NCBI RefSeq assembly: GCF_002025665.1
Contig: NZ_CP018786.1
Coordinates: 1,426,001 to 1,490,000 of the forward strand
Origin: Chryseobacterium indologenes
GTDB taxonomy: Bacteria > Bacteroidota > Bacteroidia > Flavobacteriales > Weeksellaceae
DNA: 64,000 bases
Direction: 5' to 3'
The notes below the pieces were generated by a model. That model did no database searches, was not told the origin of the DNA, and saw only the letters and a program-made list of their open reading frames with translations. Made by a program: the position numbers and the translations under genes. This document shows positions 26,045-35,536 of the stretch, piece after piece. Numbering within the stretch: position 1 is the stretch's first letter; each line of letters starts with the position of its first letter.

Positions 26045-28333
26045 TTATGGATTTGATATTATTAGTGTTGATGGGATATCAGACAGCCAAAGACTCTTGG
26101 TATCGATCAGATTTTTCCAGCTTTTACTACTGATCAGCATCAGGTCCTGAGAGTTCAGAAACTCTTTTTCAATCTTTTTCTCATTATACAGCGTAATATG
26201 ATTAGGAGCTACCTGTTCAATACTTCTGATGAGTTCTTTCACCTCAATATTATTTCTGATCTGTCCTGCAGCATCTAAAATAATAACCTGAGAATTATTA
26301 TTGTTGATCAGCCTTTTCGCATATTCAAGAAGGTAAAAGTCACTTAGATTAAAAATCGGAACAAAGATCTTGTCTGCTGTTTTAAATTCTTTATCAACAA
26401 GGATTCCCACAGGAATGGTTGCTTTATCTAAAACCTGAAGCGTAAGATCATCAAAAGGAGAGTTGTTGAAAATATTACCTTTTCCTTTTACGGTGTTTAA
26501 TAATTTTTCAGGATTAATAATTTTCGTGGTAAATCCAAGAAGTCTTCCCAGCAAACTTCCTTCATACATAGATTTTCCAAGCATGATAAGTAGAAGATCA
26601 TAGTTTCCTTTATTGGTAATATTCGTGAGGTCACTTTCAACATCGGTAGAAGCTTTGAAAAGAGTAGTCACTTCAAGCTGAAGCTCATGGGAGGTTTCAA
26701 TAACATTTTTAAACTGTTCTTTTTCAAAATTTTCAATATCAAAGGCATGTAGTTCATCCACAGGGGCAATGTTCATGGCTGTTACGCTTTTATTACCATT
26801 CATTTTATGGGTGAAATTGTCTGCAAGTTTCAATAGTTTGCTTCCTGCTTTTGCTGTTTCGAAAGAGAGAAGAACTCTGTATTTCGTATCGTTATCTTCA
26901 TGTTCATCTTCTTCTATCATTGACTTCTTTCCTTTGAAAAGATAATTGATAAGATCCAAGCACGGCCCTGTCATAAACGTTGTAAATAAAGCCATGATCA
27001 CGAGCATTGCAAAAAGTTCAGGCCCCAGTACTCCTAAGTCATAACCAATATTAAGAACGATAAGTTCTGTAAGCCCTCTGGTGTTCATTAAAGCACCAAT
27101 GGTGAGGCTGTCCTTCCAGCTTATTCTCAAAAACCTTGCAGTAAGGGCGCTTCCAACGAATTTCCCTGTAACAGCTGTTAAAATAATCAATCCTCCGATT
27201 TTCCAAAGATGAGGGTCATTCAATAGCCCGATCTGGGTTCTTAATCCTGTAAACACAAAGAATAAAGGTAATAATAAAACCAGGGCAACATCTTCTACTT
27301 TTTCTATAAACAGGTTTCTGAATTTAATGTTTTCCGGCATGATCGCTCCGGCCATGAATGCTCCAAAAAGAGCGTGGATACCAATAACCTCAGTGGCATA
27401 AGAAGAAATAATCAGAATCAGGAAAAAGATAGCCACCAGCGATTTGTTGATAAAACCTTTACCTTTCTGAGACTCTGCAATTCTGTTCAGGAATGGTCTT
27501 ACCGCTTTGATCATAATGAAAACATACAGAATAGCCATTAGGATTACGAATACTGATCCTGAGAAAGACCCTGCTTTCACCACCGCAATTACTGCTGCTA
27601 AAATACACCATGCCGTAATATCATCAGCGGCTGCACAGGTAATAACAACTGTTCCTATTTTTGTTTTATGAAGATTTCGCTCCTGAACGATTCTTGCCAG
27701 AACCGGAAATGCGGTAATACTCATCGCAATGGCTATAAATAAGGCAAAGGAACTGAATTGAATTCCTTCCGGTGCAAATTCTTTATAAATAAAATAAGAA
27801 AGCCCAACTCCCAGTGCAAAAGGAAAAATAATACTCGCGTGGCTGATCACCACGGCATCATGTGCTTTTTTTCTCAAAACGCTCAGGTCAAGCTCCATTC
27901 CCACAATATACATGAAGAGAATCAGACCGATCTGGCTCAAAAACTGCAGATTGGGAAGTGATTCTTTAGGAAAGATAAAAGCAGAAAGTTCCGGGAAATA
28001 CAATCCGAAAAGTGACGGCCCTAAAACAATACCTGCAATCATTTCACCAATTACGGAAGGTTGTTTCAGTTTTATACAGATCCATCCGAAAAGTTTAGCG
28101 ACGAGTATAATGGTTACAATTTGGGCAAGAAGAAGTGCTAGAGGATGATGAAGATTGGTAAGAAAAGAGTCCTCAAAATTTTCCCACATTGTAGTCCCTG
28201 TAGCTTTGCTCGGAGTAATGTTTTCCCCAATTTCCAGTGTTTTTCCCTGGATAAAAAACCAGTACATCAGGCAAGAAAAGAAGGCGATGGTACTGATGTA
28301 AAAAATAATATTTTTGTATTTCCCCAAATTCAT
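26045..28333 (-). CDS. Cation/proton antiporter, Kef/CPA2 type with C-terminal stress domain
   Basis: This inner-membrane protein of 762 residues belongs to the CPA2 monovalent cation/H+ antiporters. After a signal-anchor-like helix (FYISTIAFFSCLMYWFF) come about 12 membrane segments with the hallmark blocks QPSVIGEMIAGIVLGPSLFG, YIVGMELDL, FALFIAIAMSITAFPVLARI, CAAADDITAWCILAAVIAVV and LIVLNIGYDLGVLGPE. The soluble C-terminus from about 485 (KYRVLLSFETAKAGSKLLKL) has two universal-stress-like alpha/beta units. The gene stands alone, with no Trk or Kef partner nearby. Confidence 0.9.
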   Translation of the reverse strand: MNLGKYKNIIFYISTIAFFSCLMYWFFIQGKTLEIGENITPSKATGTTMWENFEDSFLTNLHHPLALLLAQIVTIILVAKLFGWICIKLKQPSVIGEMIAGIVLGPSLFGLYFPELSAFIFPKESLPNLQFLSQIGLILFMYIVGMELDLSVLRKKAHDAVVISHASIIFPFALGVGLSYFIYKEFAPEGIQFSSFALFIAIAMSITAFPVLARIVQERNLHKTKIGTVVITCAAADDITAWCILAAVIAVVKAGSFSGSVFVILMAILYVFIMIKAVRPFLNRIAESQKGKGFINKSLVAIFFLILIISSYATEVIGIHALFGAFMAGAIMPENIKFRNLFIEKVEDVALVLLLPLFFVFTGLRTQIGLLNDPHLWKIGGLIILTAVTGKFVGSALTARFLRISWKDSLTIGALMNTRGLTELIVLNIGYDLGVLGPELFAMLVIMALFTTFMTGPCLDLINYLFKGKKSMIEEDEHEDNDTKYRVLLSFETAKAGSKLLKLADNFTHKMNGNKSVTAMNIAPVDELHAFDIENFEKEQFKNVIETSHELQLEVTTLFKASTDVESDLTNITNKGNYDLLLIMLGKSMYEGSLLGRLLGFTTKIINPEKLLNTVKGKGNIFNNSPFDDLTLQVLDKATIPVGILVDKEFKTADKIFVPIFNLSDFYLLEYAKRLINNNNSQVIILDAAGQIRNNIEVKELIRSIEQVAPNHITLYNEKKIEKEFLNSQDLMLISSKSWKNLIDTKSLWLSDIPSTLIISNP

Positions 28334-28429
28334 GATTCCAATATTTTATGCAAATTTGATAAGAATATAGTTATGTTAAATACTCTTTTTTTTTAAATGT
28401 AATGAATGTTCTAAAAAATGTAATAAAAT

Positions 28430-28819
28430 CTATTTGAATGAATAACCCATTCCAAAACCTATTTTCCAGTTCCCATTCTGATCCGCTGTCTTGGTATTGT
28501 AATAGGCAGGGATCTGGAAGGCTATCTTTTTATATACTACTGTAAGACCTGCTCCCAGCGTAGGCATAATAGGGCTGTTTTTGGTTCCGGAAGAGTGGTC
28601 TTCTTTAATTCTCAGGGAAGGAAGCATTCCTAGAATGAATTTTAGATTTTTGTGGGTAATATTTACATTAGGACCTGTAAAGTTGAGGTAAGCACCATGA
28701 TCTAAATATCCGCCTACTGCTATTCCGTCAAAAAAAGAGACCTTCAATTTTGAAGAGGTTTCCTGGGAAAAACACAAGCCGGATATGAGAAGTCCTGCAG
28801 CATAGAAAAAGTTTTTCAT
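28430..28819 (-). CDS. Secreted protein of unknown function, outer-membrane-like strands
   Basis: The start at 28819 gives MKNFFYAAGLLISGLCFSQ, a Sec signal; a start at 28840 would put charged residues before it. The mature part (about 110 residues) is beta-rich with SFFDGIAVGGYLDHGAYLNF, LKFILGMLPSLRIKED and LTVVYKKIAFQIPAYYN and ends GFGMGYSFK with a terminal Phe-Lys, like the last strand of an outer-membrane barrel. No family is recognised. It is monocistronic between the antiporter and the LytTR regulator. Confidence 0.6.
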   Translation of the reverse strand: MKNFFYAAGLLISGLCFSQETSSKLKVSFFDGIAVGGYLDHGAYLNFTGPNVNITHKNLKFILGMLPSLRIKEDHSSGTKNSPIMPTLGAGLTVVYKKIAFQIPAYYNTKTADQNGNWKIGFGMGYSFK

Positions 28820-28929
28820 TATAAAATCAATTAATTCCATACAAAATTAACGGGATTCAATACTGAAAAAGGGGAGTTGTAATGAAGGACTTATATTCTG
28901 TAACGAAACCGGAAAGATTTGAAAAAGAT

Positions 28930-29640
28930 CTATTTTCCGAAGAGCTCCATCAGGGAATTTTTATAAGCATCTCCAATCTGAAGTTTCAGAAAAGAGTGAT
29001 CTTCCGTAGGAATTGTAGTGATAATTTCGTTGGTTGAAAATATCTTAATGGATGACAGTGCAATAATCTCTTTTTTGTTGACCTGAGCAAAATCTTTTGC
29101 AGGAAGCATTTCCAGAAGGTTTTTAAAATTCAGATTTTTTAGTACAATAGTAGTTCCGTCACTGAGGATAATATCTTTGTCTCTGCTATCAATTTCAGAG
29201 GTTTTGATGTAGGAAATCTGTTCTGTGAATATAACCGTTTTTCCAATATTCGTATTCCACTCGATAAAAGTTTTTTTAGGGGTGTTTTCTACCAGTTCTT
29301 TAGCTTTTTCGAAGGCTTGAATCAATCTTTCTTTTTTGATGGGTTTTCTCACATAATCCACTACATTCAAATCGAAAGCTTCGGCTGCATATTCTTTATA
29401 AGCTGTTGTAAAAATGATTTTTTTAGAACCTGAGATAATCTCAGCCACCTGAAGACCTGTCATTCCGGGCATTTCAATATCCAGAATACACAGATTACAG
29501 TCGAGGCTGTCTATTTCATTCAGAAAGATTTTAGGATCATTGAATGCTTTTACCACTTCTACATTCTCAATCTGCTCGCATAGAAGTTTTAAATAGCTGA
29601 TGGCCAGCAATTCATCATCCAGAATAACGCATTTTATCAT
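28930..29640 (-). CDS. LytTR-family response regulator
   Basis: The 236-residue protein has a receiver domain (VILDDELLAISYLKLLCEQI with Asp acidic pair; LCILDIEMPGMTGLQVAEII with phosphoacceptor Asp54; FTTAYKEYAAEAFDLNVVDY; VRKPIKKERL) and a C-terminal LytTR DNA-binding domain (about 125-236, with ILSDGTTIVLKNLNFKNLLE and FAQVNKKEIIALSSIK). It overlaps the kinase gene by 26 bp, so the pair is translationally coupled. The target is not apparent from this window. Confidence 0.9.
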   Translation of the reverse strand: MIKCVILDDELLAISYLKLLCEQIENVEVVKAFNDPKIFLNEIDSLDCNLCILDIEMPGMTGLQVAEIISGSKKIIFTTAYKEYAAEAFDLNVVDYVRKPIKKERLIQAFEKAKELVENTPKKTFIEWNTNIGKTVIFTEQISYIKTSEIDSRDKDIILSDGTTIVLKNLNFKNLLEMLPAKDFAQVNKKEIIALSSIKIFSTNEIITTIPTEDHSFLKLQIGDAYKNSLMELFGK

Positions 29641-30388
29641 AGAATTCTCCTAAATTGATTTTTAATTCTGCAGTAAAGATTCCATTTTTTGAGCTTCTTT
29701 CCAGCTGATAATAGGTGCTGTAGATCATTTTAAGCCTTTGATCAAAAGACTGGCTTCCAAAACCGCTTTTCTCTTTTTCCAGAATATTTTTCAGAGAAGC
29801 TTTATTGCTGACTTTCATAGTGAAAATTCCACCTTCAAGCTCCATATAAATAGAAATGAAAGAGTCCTGAGCAAGGAAATCTGTATGTTTGAAGGCATTT
29901 TCAATAAGATCCACAGAGATCAGCGGAGCAAATACCTTCTCTTCATACAAAGCATCCAATTTATTAATCTTTGATTTGATTCTGAAGTCAAAAAGTGGAT
30001 TGATCTTGATTTTATTAATCTCAATAAGGCTTAAAGCAAAACTAAGCTCTTCTTTCGGGCTTACATACTTATTGTTGCTTTCGTATAAAATATAATCCAG
30101 CACATTCGCCAGCTTATCCAGTGACATATAGGTCTGATAGGCATGAGACTGTACTGAATTCAGAATGTTTTTAAACAAATGAGGATTCAGCTTTGTGCCA
30201 ATATGTTCCAGACGAACTTCATTCAGACGCTGCTCAATAAGTTTATTGGTTTCTGTTAGTTTAGTATTTCTCTGTTTCAGCTTTTGATTCTGGCTAAAAA
30301 GATAAATGCTGACTGTCAGAAACAGGAAAATGGCAAAAACTCCGATGAATATCAGATAATCATGAATCATGTAGTAATTGCCGTCCAT
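29615..30388 (-). CDS. LytS-type sensor histidine kinase
   Basis: The 257-residue kinase has one membrane helix (YLIFIGVFAIFLFLTVSIYL) and a coiled linker. The phosphotransfer motif is KLNPHLFKNILNS near residue 85-95, the usual Q-x-N-P-H-F form of the LytS/YehU class. The N-box is VDLIENAFKH and the G-box includes SGFGSQSFDQRLKMIY. There is no periplasmic sensor domain, so it probably senses through its single helix or a partner. It is first in the two-gene operon with the LytTR regulator. Confidence 0.88.
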   Translation of the reverse strand: MDGNYYMIHDYLIFIGVFAIFLFLTVSIYLFSQNQKLKQRNTKLTETNKLIEQRLNEVRLEHIGTKLNPHLFKNILNSVQSHAYQTYMSLDKLANVLDYILYESNNKYVSPKEELSFALSLIEINKIKINPLFDFRIKSKINKLDALYEEKVFAPLISVDLIENAFKHTDFLAQDSFISIYMELEGGIFTMKVSNKASLKNILEKEKSGFGSQSFDQRLKMIYSTYYQLERSSKNGIFTAELKINLGEFYDKMRYSG

Positions 30389-30407
30389 AGCTTGTGGTTA
30401 TTGAAAA

Positions 30408-30779
30408 CTATTTAAGTTTTTTAAGACCGTTTACCGTCACGGCTTCTTCACACTTTTCAAAAGTGATTTCGTAAGACGGATTTTTTTCAGGATAAGTGAT
30501 AAGATAATCCGGACATGGTTTTTTCTGTGCATGGCTACGGTCAAAGTCTACTTTTCCGTTGGTAATGATGCTGTCTTTTATAAATTTCTCATCAATCTTG
30601 TAGGTCGTCATTGCATTTTTAGCCTCTTCAGAATATTTGAATTCTTTGGAAAGACTTTCAGCAATCACACGGCTGTTCGGTAAATATCCGCTGCAACTTG
30701 CCCCTTTTTTGTTTAAAATAAAAAATACGATCAAAAGCCCCGGAACGAAGCCTATTGCATAAAATTTCAGTTTTTTCAT
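30408..30779 (-). CDS. DUF4258-like membrane-anchored protein
   Basis: The 123-residue protein begins with a single hydrophobic helix (MKKLKFYAIGFVPGLLIVFF) and is followed by a periplasmic-type domain containing Cys residues (GASCSGYLPNSR, KKPCPDYLITYP, EKCEEAV) and FDRSHAQKK. The shape agrees with the DUF4258 family as I remember it; the function is unknown. It overlaps alanine dehydrogenase by a single base at 30779, so they are one operon. Confidence 0.55.
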   Translation of the reverse strand: MKKLKFYAIGFVPGLLIVFFILNKKGASCSGYLPNSRVIAESLSKEFKYSEEAKNAMTTYKIDEKFIKDSIITNGKVDFDRSHAQKKPCPDYLITYPEKNPSYEITFEKCEEAVTVNGLKKLK

Positions 30780-31969
30780 TAGAAAATTAAAAGATTGATA
30801 TCGTGGTACGTAAGTCCGAAACGGTCGCAGATGATCTTTTTGGTATGTCTTCCTTTGTACATATATAAGCTCTGCTTCATTTCGTTTTTGCGGATCAGCA
30901 TGTTTTCAAAGCCGCCCTCTTCGTCATAATTTAAAATATAGGAAAGGAAGAAATTCGAGATGGCCTTGGTGGTGGTTCTCGGCATTCTTGAGGTAAGGTT
31001 TGGAAGTCCGCAATGGATAACACCGTGTTTGATGATGTAAGGATCTTCCATGGTTGTTAATTCGGAAGTTTCAATCACTTTACCATTATCTATCGTGATA
31101 TCAATGATGACACTGCCTTTTTTCATTTTCATGACCATATCTTCAGTAACGATAGGCGTCATGTTTAATCTTGGAAGAGCTCCGATTACTACATCAGCAC
31201 GTCTTAAACTTTTGCTGAGTTCTTTAGGATCAATAATAGAAGTGGGTACACGGCTGTCAACAATCGTATGAAGCCTTCTAAGCTTTGATAAAGAGTTATC
31301 GAAAACCTTTACACTGGCTCCTAAACCAATGGCTGCTTTTGTAGCAAATTCTCCCACAATTCCAGCGCCAAGGATCACAACTTCTGCAGGTCTTACTCCT
31401 GTAATTCCTCCAAGCATTAAACCATTTGATAAGGCTAATAATTCAGAGGCATATAAAATAGAAACGGTTCCTGCAATTTCACCGACTAATCTTACCAAAG
31501 CCAATTGCTTGTATTCATCAACGATAAATTCAAAAGCGATGGCATTTATTTTTTTCTCTGCAAGCTTTAAGAAATAATCTTTATCTCTGAGATTAATCTG
31601 AAGTGCAGAAACCAGATATGTATTCGGTTTCATGTACTCAATTTCATCTTCTGTAGGAGGATTCACCTTCAGGATAAGATCCTGCCCGAAAGCTTCTTTA
31701 GGATCATTGGTGATCTTCGCTCCAGATTCCGAATATTGTAAATCTGTAAAGAATGAACCTTCTCCGGCCCCTGCTTCAATTATGATCTCATGGCCGTGCT
31801 CTACCAACACCTGTACGGCGTCGGGAGTAATGCAGGTTCTCCTTTCGTTGAGACAGGTTTCTTTAGGAATTCCAATACTGAATTGTTTTCCTTTTTTTAT
31901 AACATCCAATTTTTCCTCTTTCGGCATTAATTCTTCTTCTGTGAAAGGAGTAAAAATATTTGTACTCAT
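30779..31969 (-). CDS. ald: Alanine dehydrogenase
   Basis: Ald oxidatively deaminates L-alanine to pyruvate and ammonia with NAD+, or runs the reverse reaction. The 396-residue protein matches the AlaDH/PNT family: SIGIPKETCLNERRTCITPD near residue 30-50, EHGHEIIIEAGAG, YLVSALQINLRDK with the catalytic Lys/His region, VILGAGIVGEFATKAAIGLG for NAD binding near 200, VIGALPRLNMTPIVTEDMV and VIIDITIDNGKVIETSELTT. Some PNT alpha-like proteins look alike, but no beta subunit is adjacent, which favours Ald. It overlaps the DUF4258-like gene by 1 bp and follows tsaE by 67 bp. Confidence 0.85.
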   Translation of the reverse strand: MSTNIFTPFTEEELMPKEEKLDVIKKGKQFSIGIPKETCLNERRTCITPDAVQVLVEHGHEIIIEAGAGEGSFFTDLQYSESGAKITNDPKEAFGQDLILKVNPPTEDEIEYMKPNTYLVSALQINLRDKDYFLKLAEKKINAIAFEFIVDEYKQLALVRLVGEIAGTVSILYASELLALSNGLMLGGITGVRPAEVVILGAGIVGEFATKAAIGLGASVKVFDNSLSKLRRLHTIVDSRVPTSIIDPKELSKSLRRADVVIGALPRLNMTPIVTEDMVMKMKKGSVIIDITIDNGKVIETSELTTMEDPYIIKHGVIHCGLPNLTSRMPRTTTKAISNFFLSYILNYDEEGGFENMLIRKNEMKQSLYMYKGRHTKKIICDRFGLTYHDINLLIF

Positions 31970-32036
31970 CCTTAAATTAAATTATGTCTTACAGATTGTT
32001 TTTTACACTCAATTAATGAGCAAAGATACATAATAT

Positions 32037-32444
32037 TTAATCGAATGAAATTTCTCTGTTTTCACCCGTATTCACTATGCTCATTGTATGGTAGTTAAGG
32101 CCGTAAAGCTCCTCTTCATAGACTTCCGGCCATTCGATGATGCACAAATAAGAGTTATCCAGGTATTCTTCAATTCCGATATCATACACTTCTTCAATGT
32201 TTTTCAGACGGTAAAGATCAAAATGATAAACTTTTCCTTTTTCTGTATTGTATTCATTCACAATAGAATACGTAGGAGAGTTTACTTCATCTTTGCTGCC
32301 CATGTTTTTAAGCAGAAATTGTGTGAAAGTAGTTTTACCTGCTCCCAGATTTCCTTTTAATAAAAGAATATTATGTTTTAATTGAGGAATGATGCTGTCA
32401 ACAACTTCCTGCCAGTCTTCGATTGTATTGATAGTGAACTGCAT
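32037..32444 (-). CDS. tsaE: tRNA threonylcarbamoyladenosine ATPase TsaE
   Basis: TsaE is the ATPase that works with TsaB and TsaD to make the t6A modification of ANN-decoding tRNAs. The 135-residue protein has the P-loop LLKGNLGAGKTTFTQF near residues 28-43, SPTYSIVNEY in the following switch region and HFDLYRLKNIEEVYDIGIEE, the Walker-B-like family signature. It is the usual length for the family. Other t6A genes are not nearby. Confidence 0.95.
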   Translation of the reverse strand: MQFTINTIEDWQEVVDSIIPQLKHNILLLKGNLGAGKTTFTQFLLKNMGSKDEVNSPTYSIVNEYNTEKGKVYHFDLYRLKNIEEVYDIGIEEYLDNSYLCIIEWPEVYEEELYGLNYHTMSIVNTGENREISFD

Positions 32445-32519
32445 ATACTAATTTGTTTTGCAAAAATAATGATTTATGAGTTTTTAATGAGAGATTAGAA
32501 GATAGAAATTAATAATTAT

Positions 32520-32640
32520 AGGCTGGAAGCCAGACGCCAGAAGTTGGATTCTAAATGAGCCCTTTTAAACCTCAAATACTCTCTAACCCTCAAACCTCCC
32601 GACTCTCAAACTCCGAAACTCTTCCAACTTCTCCATAAAA
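32520..32640. repeat. Low-complexity intergenic repeat upstream of dnaG
   Basis: GGCTGGAAGCCAGACGCCAG (32521-32540) is followed by a C-rich tract with CTCTAACCCTCAAACC and CTCAAACTCCGAAACTCTTC (about 32580-32622). It resembles the purine/pyrimidine-skewed repeats near 7321 and 43900 and covers most of the 213-bp gap between tsaE and dnaG. Confidence 0.5.
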
Positions 32641-32657
32641 TTACTTAATTTTACAGC

Positions 32658-34646
32658 ATGATTTCCAAACAGACCATTGATAAGATATTCTCCACAATCC
32701 GCGTTGAAGAGATTGTGGGTGAATACGTGCAGTTGAAAAGAGCAGGGTCTAACTTTAAAGGACTCAGTCCGTTTCATGAAGAAAAGTCTCCAAGTTTTGT
32801 TGTTTCACCAAGCAAACAGATCTGGAAAGACTTTTCAACAGGAAAAGGGGGAACAGCGATCTCTTTCCTTATGGAAATTGAAAATTTCACTTACCCTGAG
32901 GCACTTCGCCACGCTGCCAAAAAGTACGGAATTGAAATTGAAGAAGATCAGCGTGAAATTTCTGAGGAAGCAAAAAATGCCCAGACAGAAAAAGATCTTT
33001 TATATAAGATTCATGAGGTTGCCAACACTTATTTCCAGGAGATTCTTTGGGATGATCATGAAGGGAGGAGCATTGGACTTTCTTATTTCAAAGAAAGAGA
33101 GTTGAAAGATGATATTATCAAGAAGTTTCAGCTTGGGTATTCTCCTGAGAAAAAGAATGCTTTTACAACTTATGCTCTGGAAAAAGGATATACGAAAGAA
33201 ATTCTTGAAAGGTCGGGGCTTTCTATTTTTCCTGAAAATACTCCGGCAGGTGTTGACCGTTTTAGAGAAAGGGTAATTTTCCCTATTCATAGTTTTTCCG
33301 GCAGAGTTTTAGGTTTTGGAGCAAGGATTCTGAAGAATAATGTCAAAACTGCGAAATATCTCAACTCACCGGAAACGGAGATTTATCATAAATCCAATGT
33401 TCTTTACGGATTAAACCAGAGTAAGCAGGCTATTTCCAGAAAAAATGGCTGTCTTTTGGTGGAAGGGTATATGGATGTGATTTCACTTCATATGTCCGGA
33501 ATTGAAAATGTAGTAGCAAGTTCCGGAACGTCTTTGACAACAGAGCAGATCAAGCTGATTAAAAGGCTTACAGAAAACGTAACCATTCTTTTTGATGGTG
33601 ATAATGCCGGGATTAAAGCCAGTTTCCGAAGTATTGATATGCTTCTGACCGAAGGAATGAATATCCGTGTTTTACTTTTTCCTGATGGAGACGACCCGGA
33701 TTCCTTTGCCAGAAAACATCCGCAGGAATACGTTGAAAAGTACATCGAAAATGAAGCGATGGATTTCATCGACTTTAAGGCGGAAATTCTGTTAAGAGAT
33801 ATCGGAAATGATCCTATCAAAAAGGCAGAAGCCATAAGGGACATTGTAAAATCGGTTTCCTTTGTACAGAATGCCCTGAAAAGAGAGGTTTATCTTAAAG
33901 AAGTTTCCAACAAGTTCGGACTTTCCGAGCAGAGTCTATTCAATGAACTGGATGTTCAGAAACAGATCACACAGAATCAGACCCATCATGTTCAGCAGCA
34001 GCAGAAGGAAAAAACAGCTGCTCCCAAGATGGAGGTTGTACCTTTGGATCAGGAAAAAGAAGATCCTTTTCTCTATGATGTATTGTTCATGGAGAACAAA
34101 CTTGTTGAACACATGCTGGCATTTGGAGATATTATTCTGAAACGTAGAAATGAACAGGGGGAAGAATATCAGATTACAGTCATTGAGGAAATTCTTCATC
34201 ATTTTGAAGAAGAACAATATGCATTTTTAGTCAAAGGTAATGAAATCATTATCACTCAGGTAAGGGAAGGGATTCAGAAAGATGAGCTGAGAAGTGGAAA
34301 CTTTTTTGTATCTTTTATGGACGAAGAAATTACTACTAAGGTTGTAGATGCTCTGATCCCGTTGGATGAGCTTGAAAACTGGGCTTCCAGAAATATTTAT
34401 CCTCCCAATTATGGTGATAAAGTGGCAGATCAGATTAAGGGAGATGTTTTGCTGCATAAATACAGATATATTGACTATCTGATTAAGGAAACGGCTAAAG
34501 AGCTTGATCATTACAGCAATACGGATGAGGTAAAATATTATGAGCTGATCAAAAAGATTACATTGTTAAAGCAGGCTTCTATCCGATTGAATAATATTAT
34601 CGAGTATTCACCTATTAAAGGGATTTATGTAGATAGGAAAAGATAA
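32658..34646 (+). CDS. dnaG: DNA primase, zinc-ligand-free N-terminal domain
   Basis: DnaG makes RNA primers at the replication fork. The 662-residue protein has the CHC2-like N-terminal fold (1-100), the Toprim core (GCLLVEGYMDVISLH, SSGTSLTTEQIKLIKRL, LFDGDNAGIKASFRSIDM, GDDPDSFARKH) and a C-terminal helicase-interaction part. The zinc ligands are largely lost: the site reads GLSPFHEEKSPSF and IWKDFSTGKGG, so the three Cys of C-x2-H...C-x2-C are Ser37, Asp58 and Thr61 and only His40 remains. The same replacement is typical of flavobacterial DnaG proteins as I remember them. It is followed by clpP 111 bp downstream. Confidence 0.95.
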   Translation: MISKQTIDKIFSTIRVEEIVGEYVQLKRAGSNFKGLSPFHEEKSPSFVVSPSKQIWKDFSTGKGGTAISFLMEIENFTYPEALRHAAKKYGIEIEEDQREISEEAKNAQTEKDLLYKIHEVANTYFQEILWDDHEGRSIGLSYFKERELKDDIIKKFQLGYSPEKKNAFTTYALEKGYTKEILERSGLSIFPENTPAGVDRFRERVIFPIHSFSGRVLGFGARILKNNVKTAKYLNSPETEIYHKSNVLYGLNQSKQAISRKNGCLLVEGYMDVISLHMSGIENVVASSGTSLTTEQIKLIKRLTENVTILFDGDNAGIKASFRSIDMLLTEGMNIRVLLFPDGDDPDSFARKHPQEYVEKYIENEAMDFIDFKAEILLRDIGNDPIKKAEAIRDIVKSVSFVQNALKREVYLKEVSNKFGLSEQSLFNELDVQKQITQNQTHHVQQQQKEKTAAPKMEVVPLDQEKEDPFLYDVLFMENKLVEHMLAFGDIILKRRNEQGEEYQITVIEEILHHFEEEQYAFLVKGNEIIITQVREGIQKDELRSGNFFVSFMDEEITTKVVDALIPLDELENWASRNIYPPNYGDKVADQIKGDVLLHKYRYIDYLIKETAKELDHYSNTDEVKYYELIKKITLLKQASIRLNNIIEYSPIKGIYVDRKR

Positions 34647-34757
34647 TTTGACGTCAGATTTTTGGGTATTCTGTGACAAAAAGTCCTATAAAATTTTAGG
34701 AATAAATATTGTAATTTAAACTTCGAGAATATTTAAAAAATAATACATAATAGAAAT

Positions 34758-35444
34758 ATGGACATTAAAAAAGAATTCAGAGATTTCTCTGTAAAACATT
34801 TAGGAAACAACGGTTTGGTTACCGATCAGTATATGGGAATGTATGGGCCTACGAATCTTACTCCGTACATCATGGAAGAAAGAAGATTAAACGTTGCTCA
34901 AATGGACGTATTCTCCCGTCTGATGATGGACAGAATTATCTTCCTTGGAACAGGTATTGATGATCAGGTAGCAAATATTGTTACGGCACAGCTTTTATTC
35001 CTAGAAAGTGCTGATCCTTCAAAAGATATTCAGATCTATATCAACTCTCCTGGTGGAAGTGTATATGCAGGTTTAGGTATTTATGATACCATGCAGATCA
35101 TTAAGCCGGACGTAGCAACAATCTGTACAGGTATGGCTGCTTCAATGGGAGCGGTATTATTGGTTGCCGGAGAAAAAGGAAAACGTTCTGCGCTTAAGCA
35201 CTCAAGAGTAATGATTCACCAGCCTTCAGGAGGTGCTCAGGGAGTTGCTTCTGATATGGAGATCAACTTGAGAGAGATGTTGAAATTGAAGCAGGAGCTT
35301 TATGAAATCATCGGTCATCACTCAGGACAAACATATGAGTGGGTAGAAAAATCTTCTGACAGAGATTACTGGATGACTTCTGAAGAAGCTAAAGGTTACG
35401 GAATGGTAGATGAGGTTTTACAAAGATCTACTGAGAAAAAATAA
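34758..35444 (+). CDS. clpP: ATP-dependent Clp protease proteolytic subunit
   Basis: ClpP is the barrel-shaped serine protease fed by ClpX or ClpA/C. The 228-residue protein has the Ser active-site block GMAASMGAVLLVAG, the His block HSRVMIHQPSGGAQG and an Asp region SDRDYWMTSEEAKGYGMVDE. The N-terminus (MDIKKEFRDFSVKHLGNNGL) is longer than the mature enzyme usually needs and likely processed. It is monocistronic with a terminator at 35464. No clpX is adjacent. Confidence 0.95.
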   Translation: MDIKKEFRDFSVKHLGNNGLVTDQYMGMYGPTNLTPYIMEERRLNVAQMDVFSRLMMDRIIFLGTGIDDQVANIVTAQLLFLESADPSKDIQIYINSPGGSVYAGLGIYDTMQIIKPDVATICTGMAASMGAVLLVAGEKGKRSALKHSRVMIHQPSGGAQGVASDMEINLREMLKLKQELYEIIGHHSGQTYEWVEKSSDRDYWMTSEEAKGYGMVDEVLQRSTEKK

Positions 35445-35463
35445 TTGATGGTAACATCATCAG

Positions 35464-35493
35464 AAACCGCACCAGATAGGTGCGGTTTTTTTT
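35464..35493 (+). terminator. Terminator of clpP
   Basis: AAACCGCACC and GGTGCGGTTT form a perfect 10-bp stem with a 5-nt loop and a long T tract. Confidence 0.92.
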
Positions 35494-35536
35494 GTTGGAT
35501 TATAATATTGTAATCACTCATTTTAATTTATTTACC

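Noticed and set aside
26045..28333. Potassium efflux system KefC with its partner KefF
   Set aside because: No KefF-like gene is near, and the C-terminal part is of the universal-stress type instead of the KTN type.
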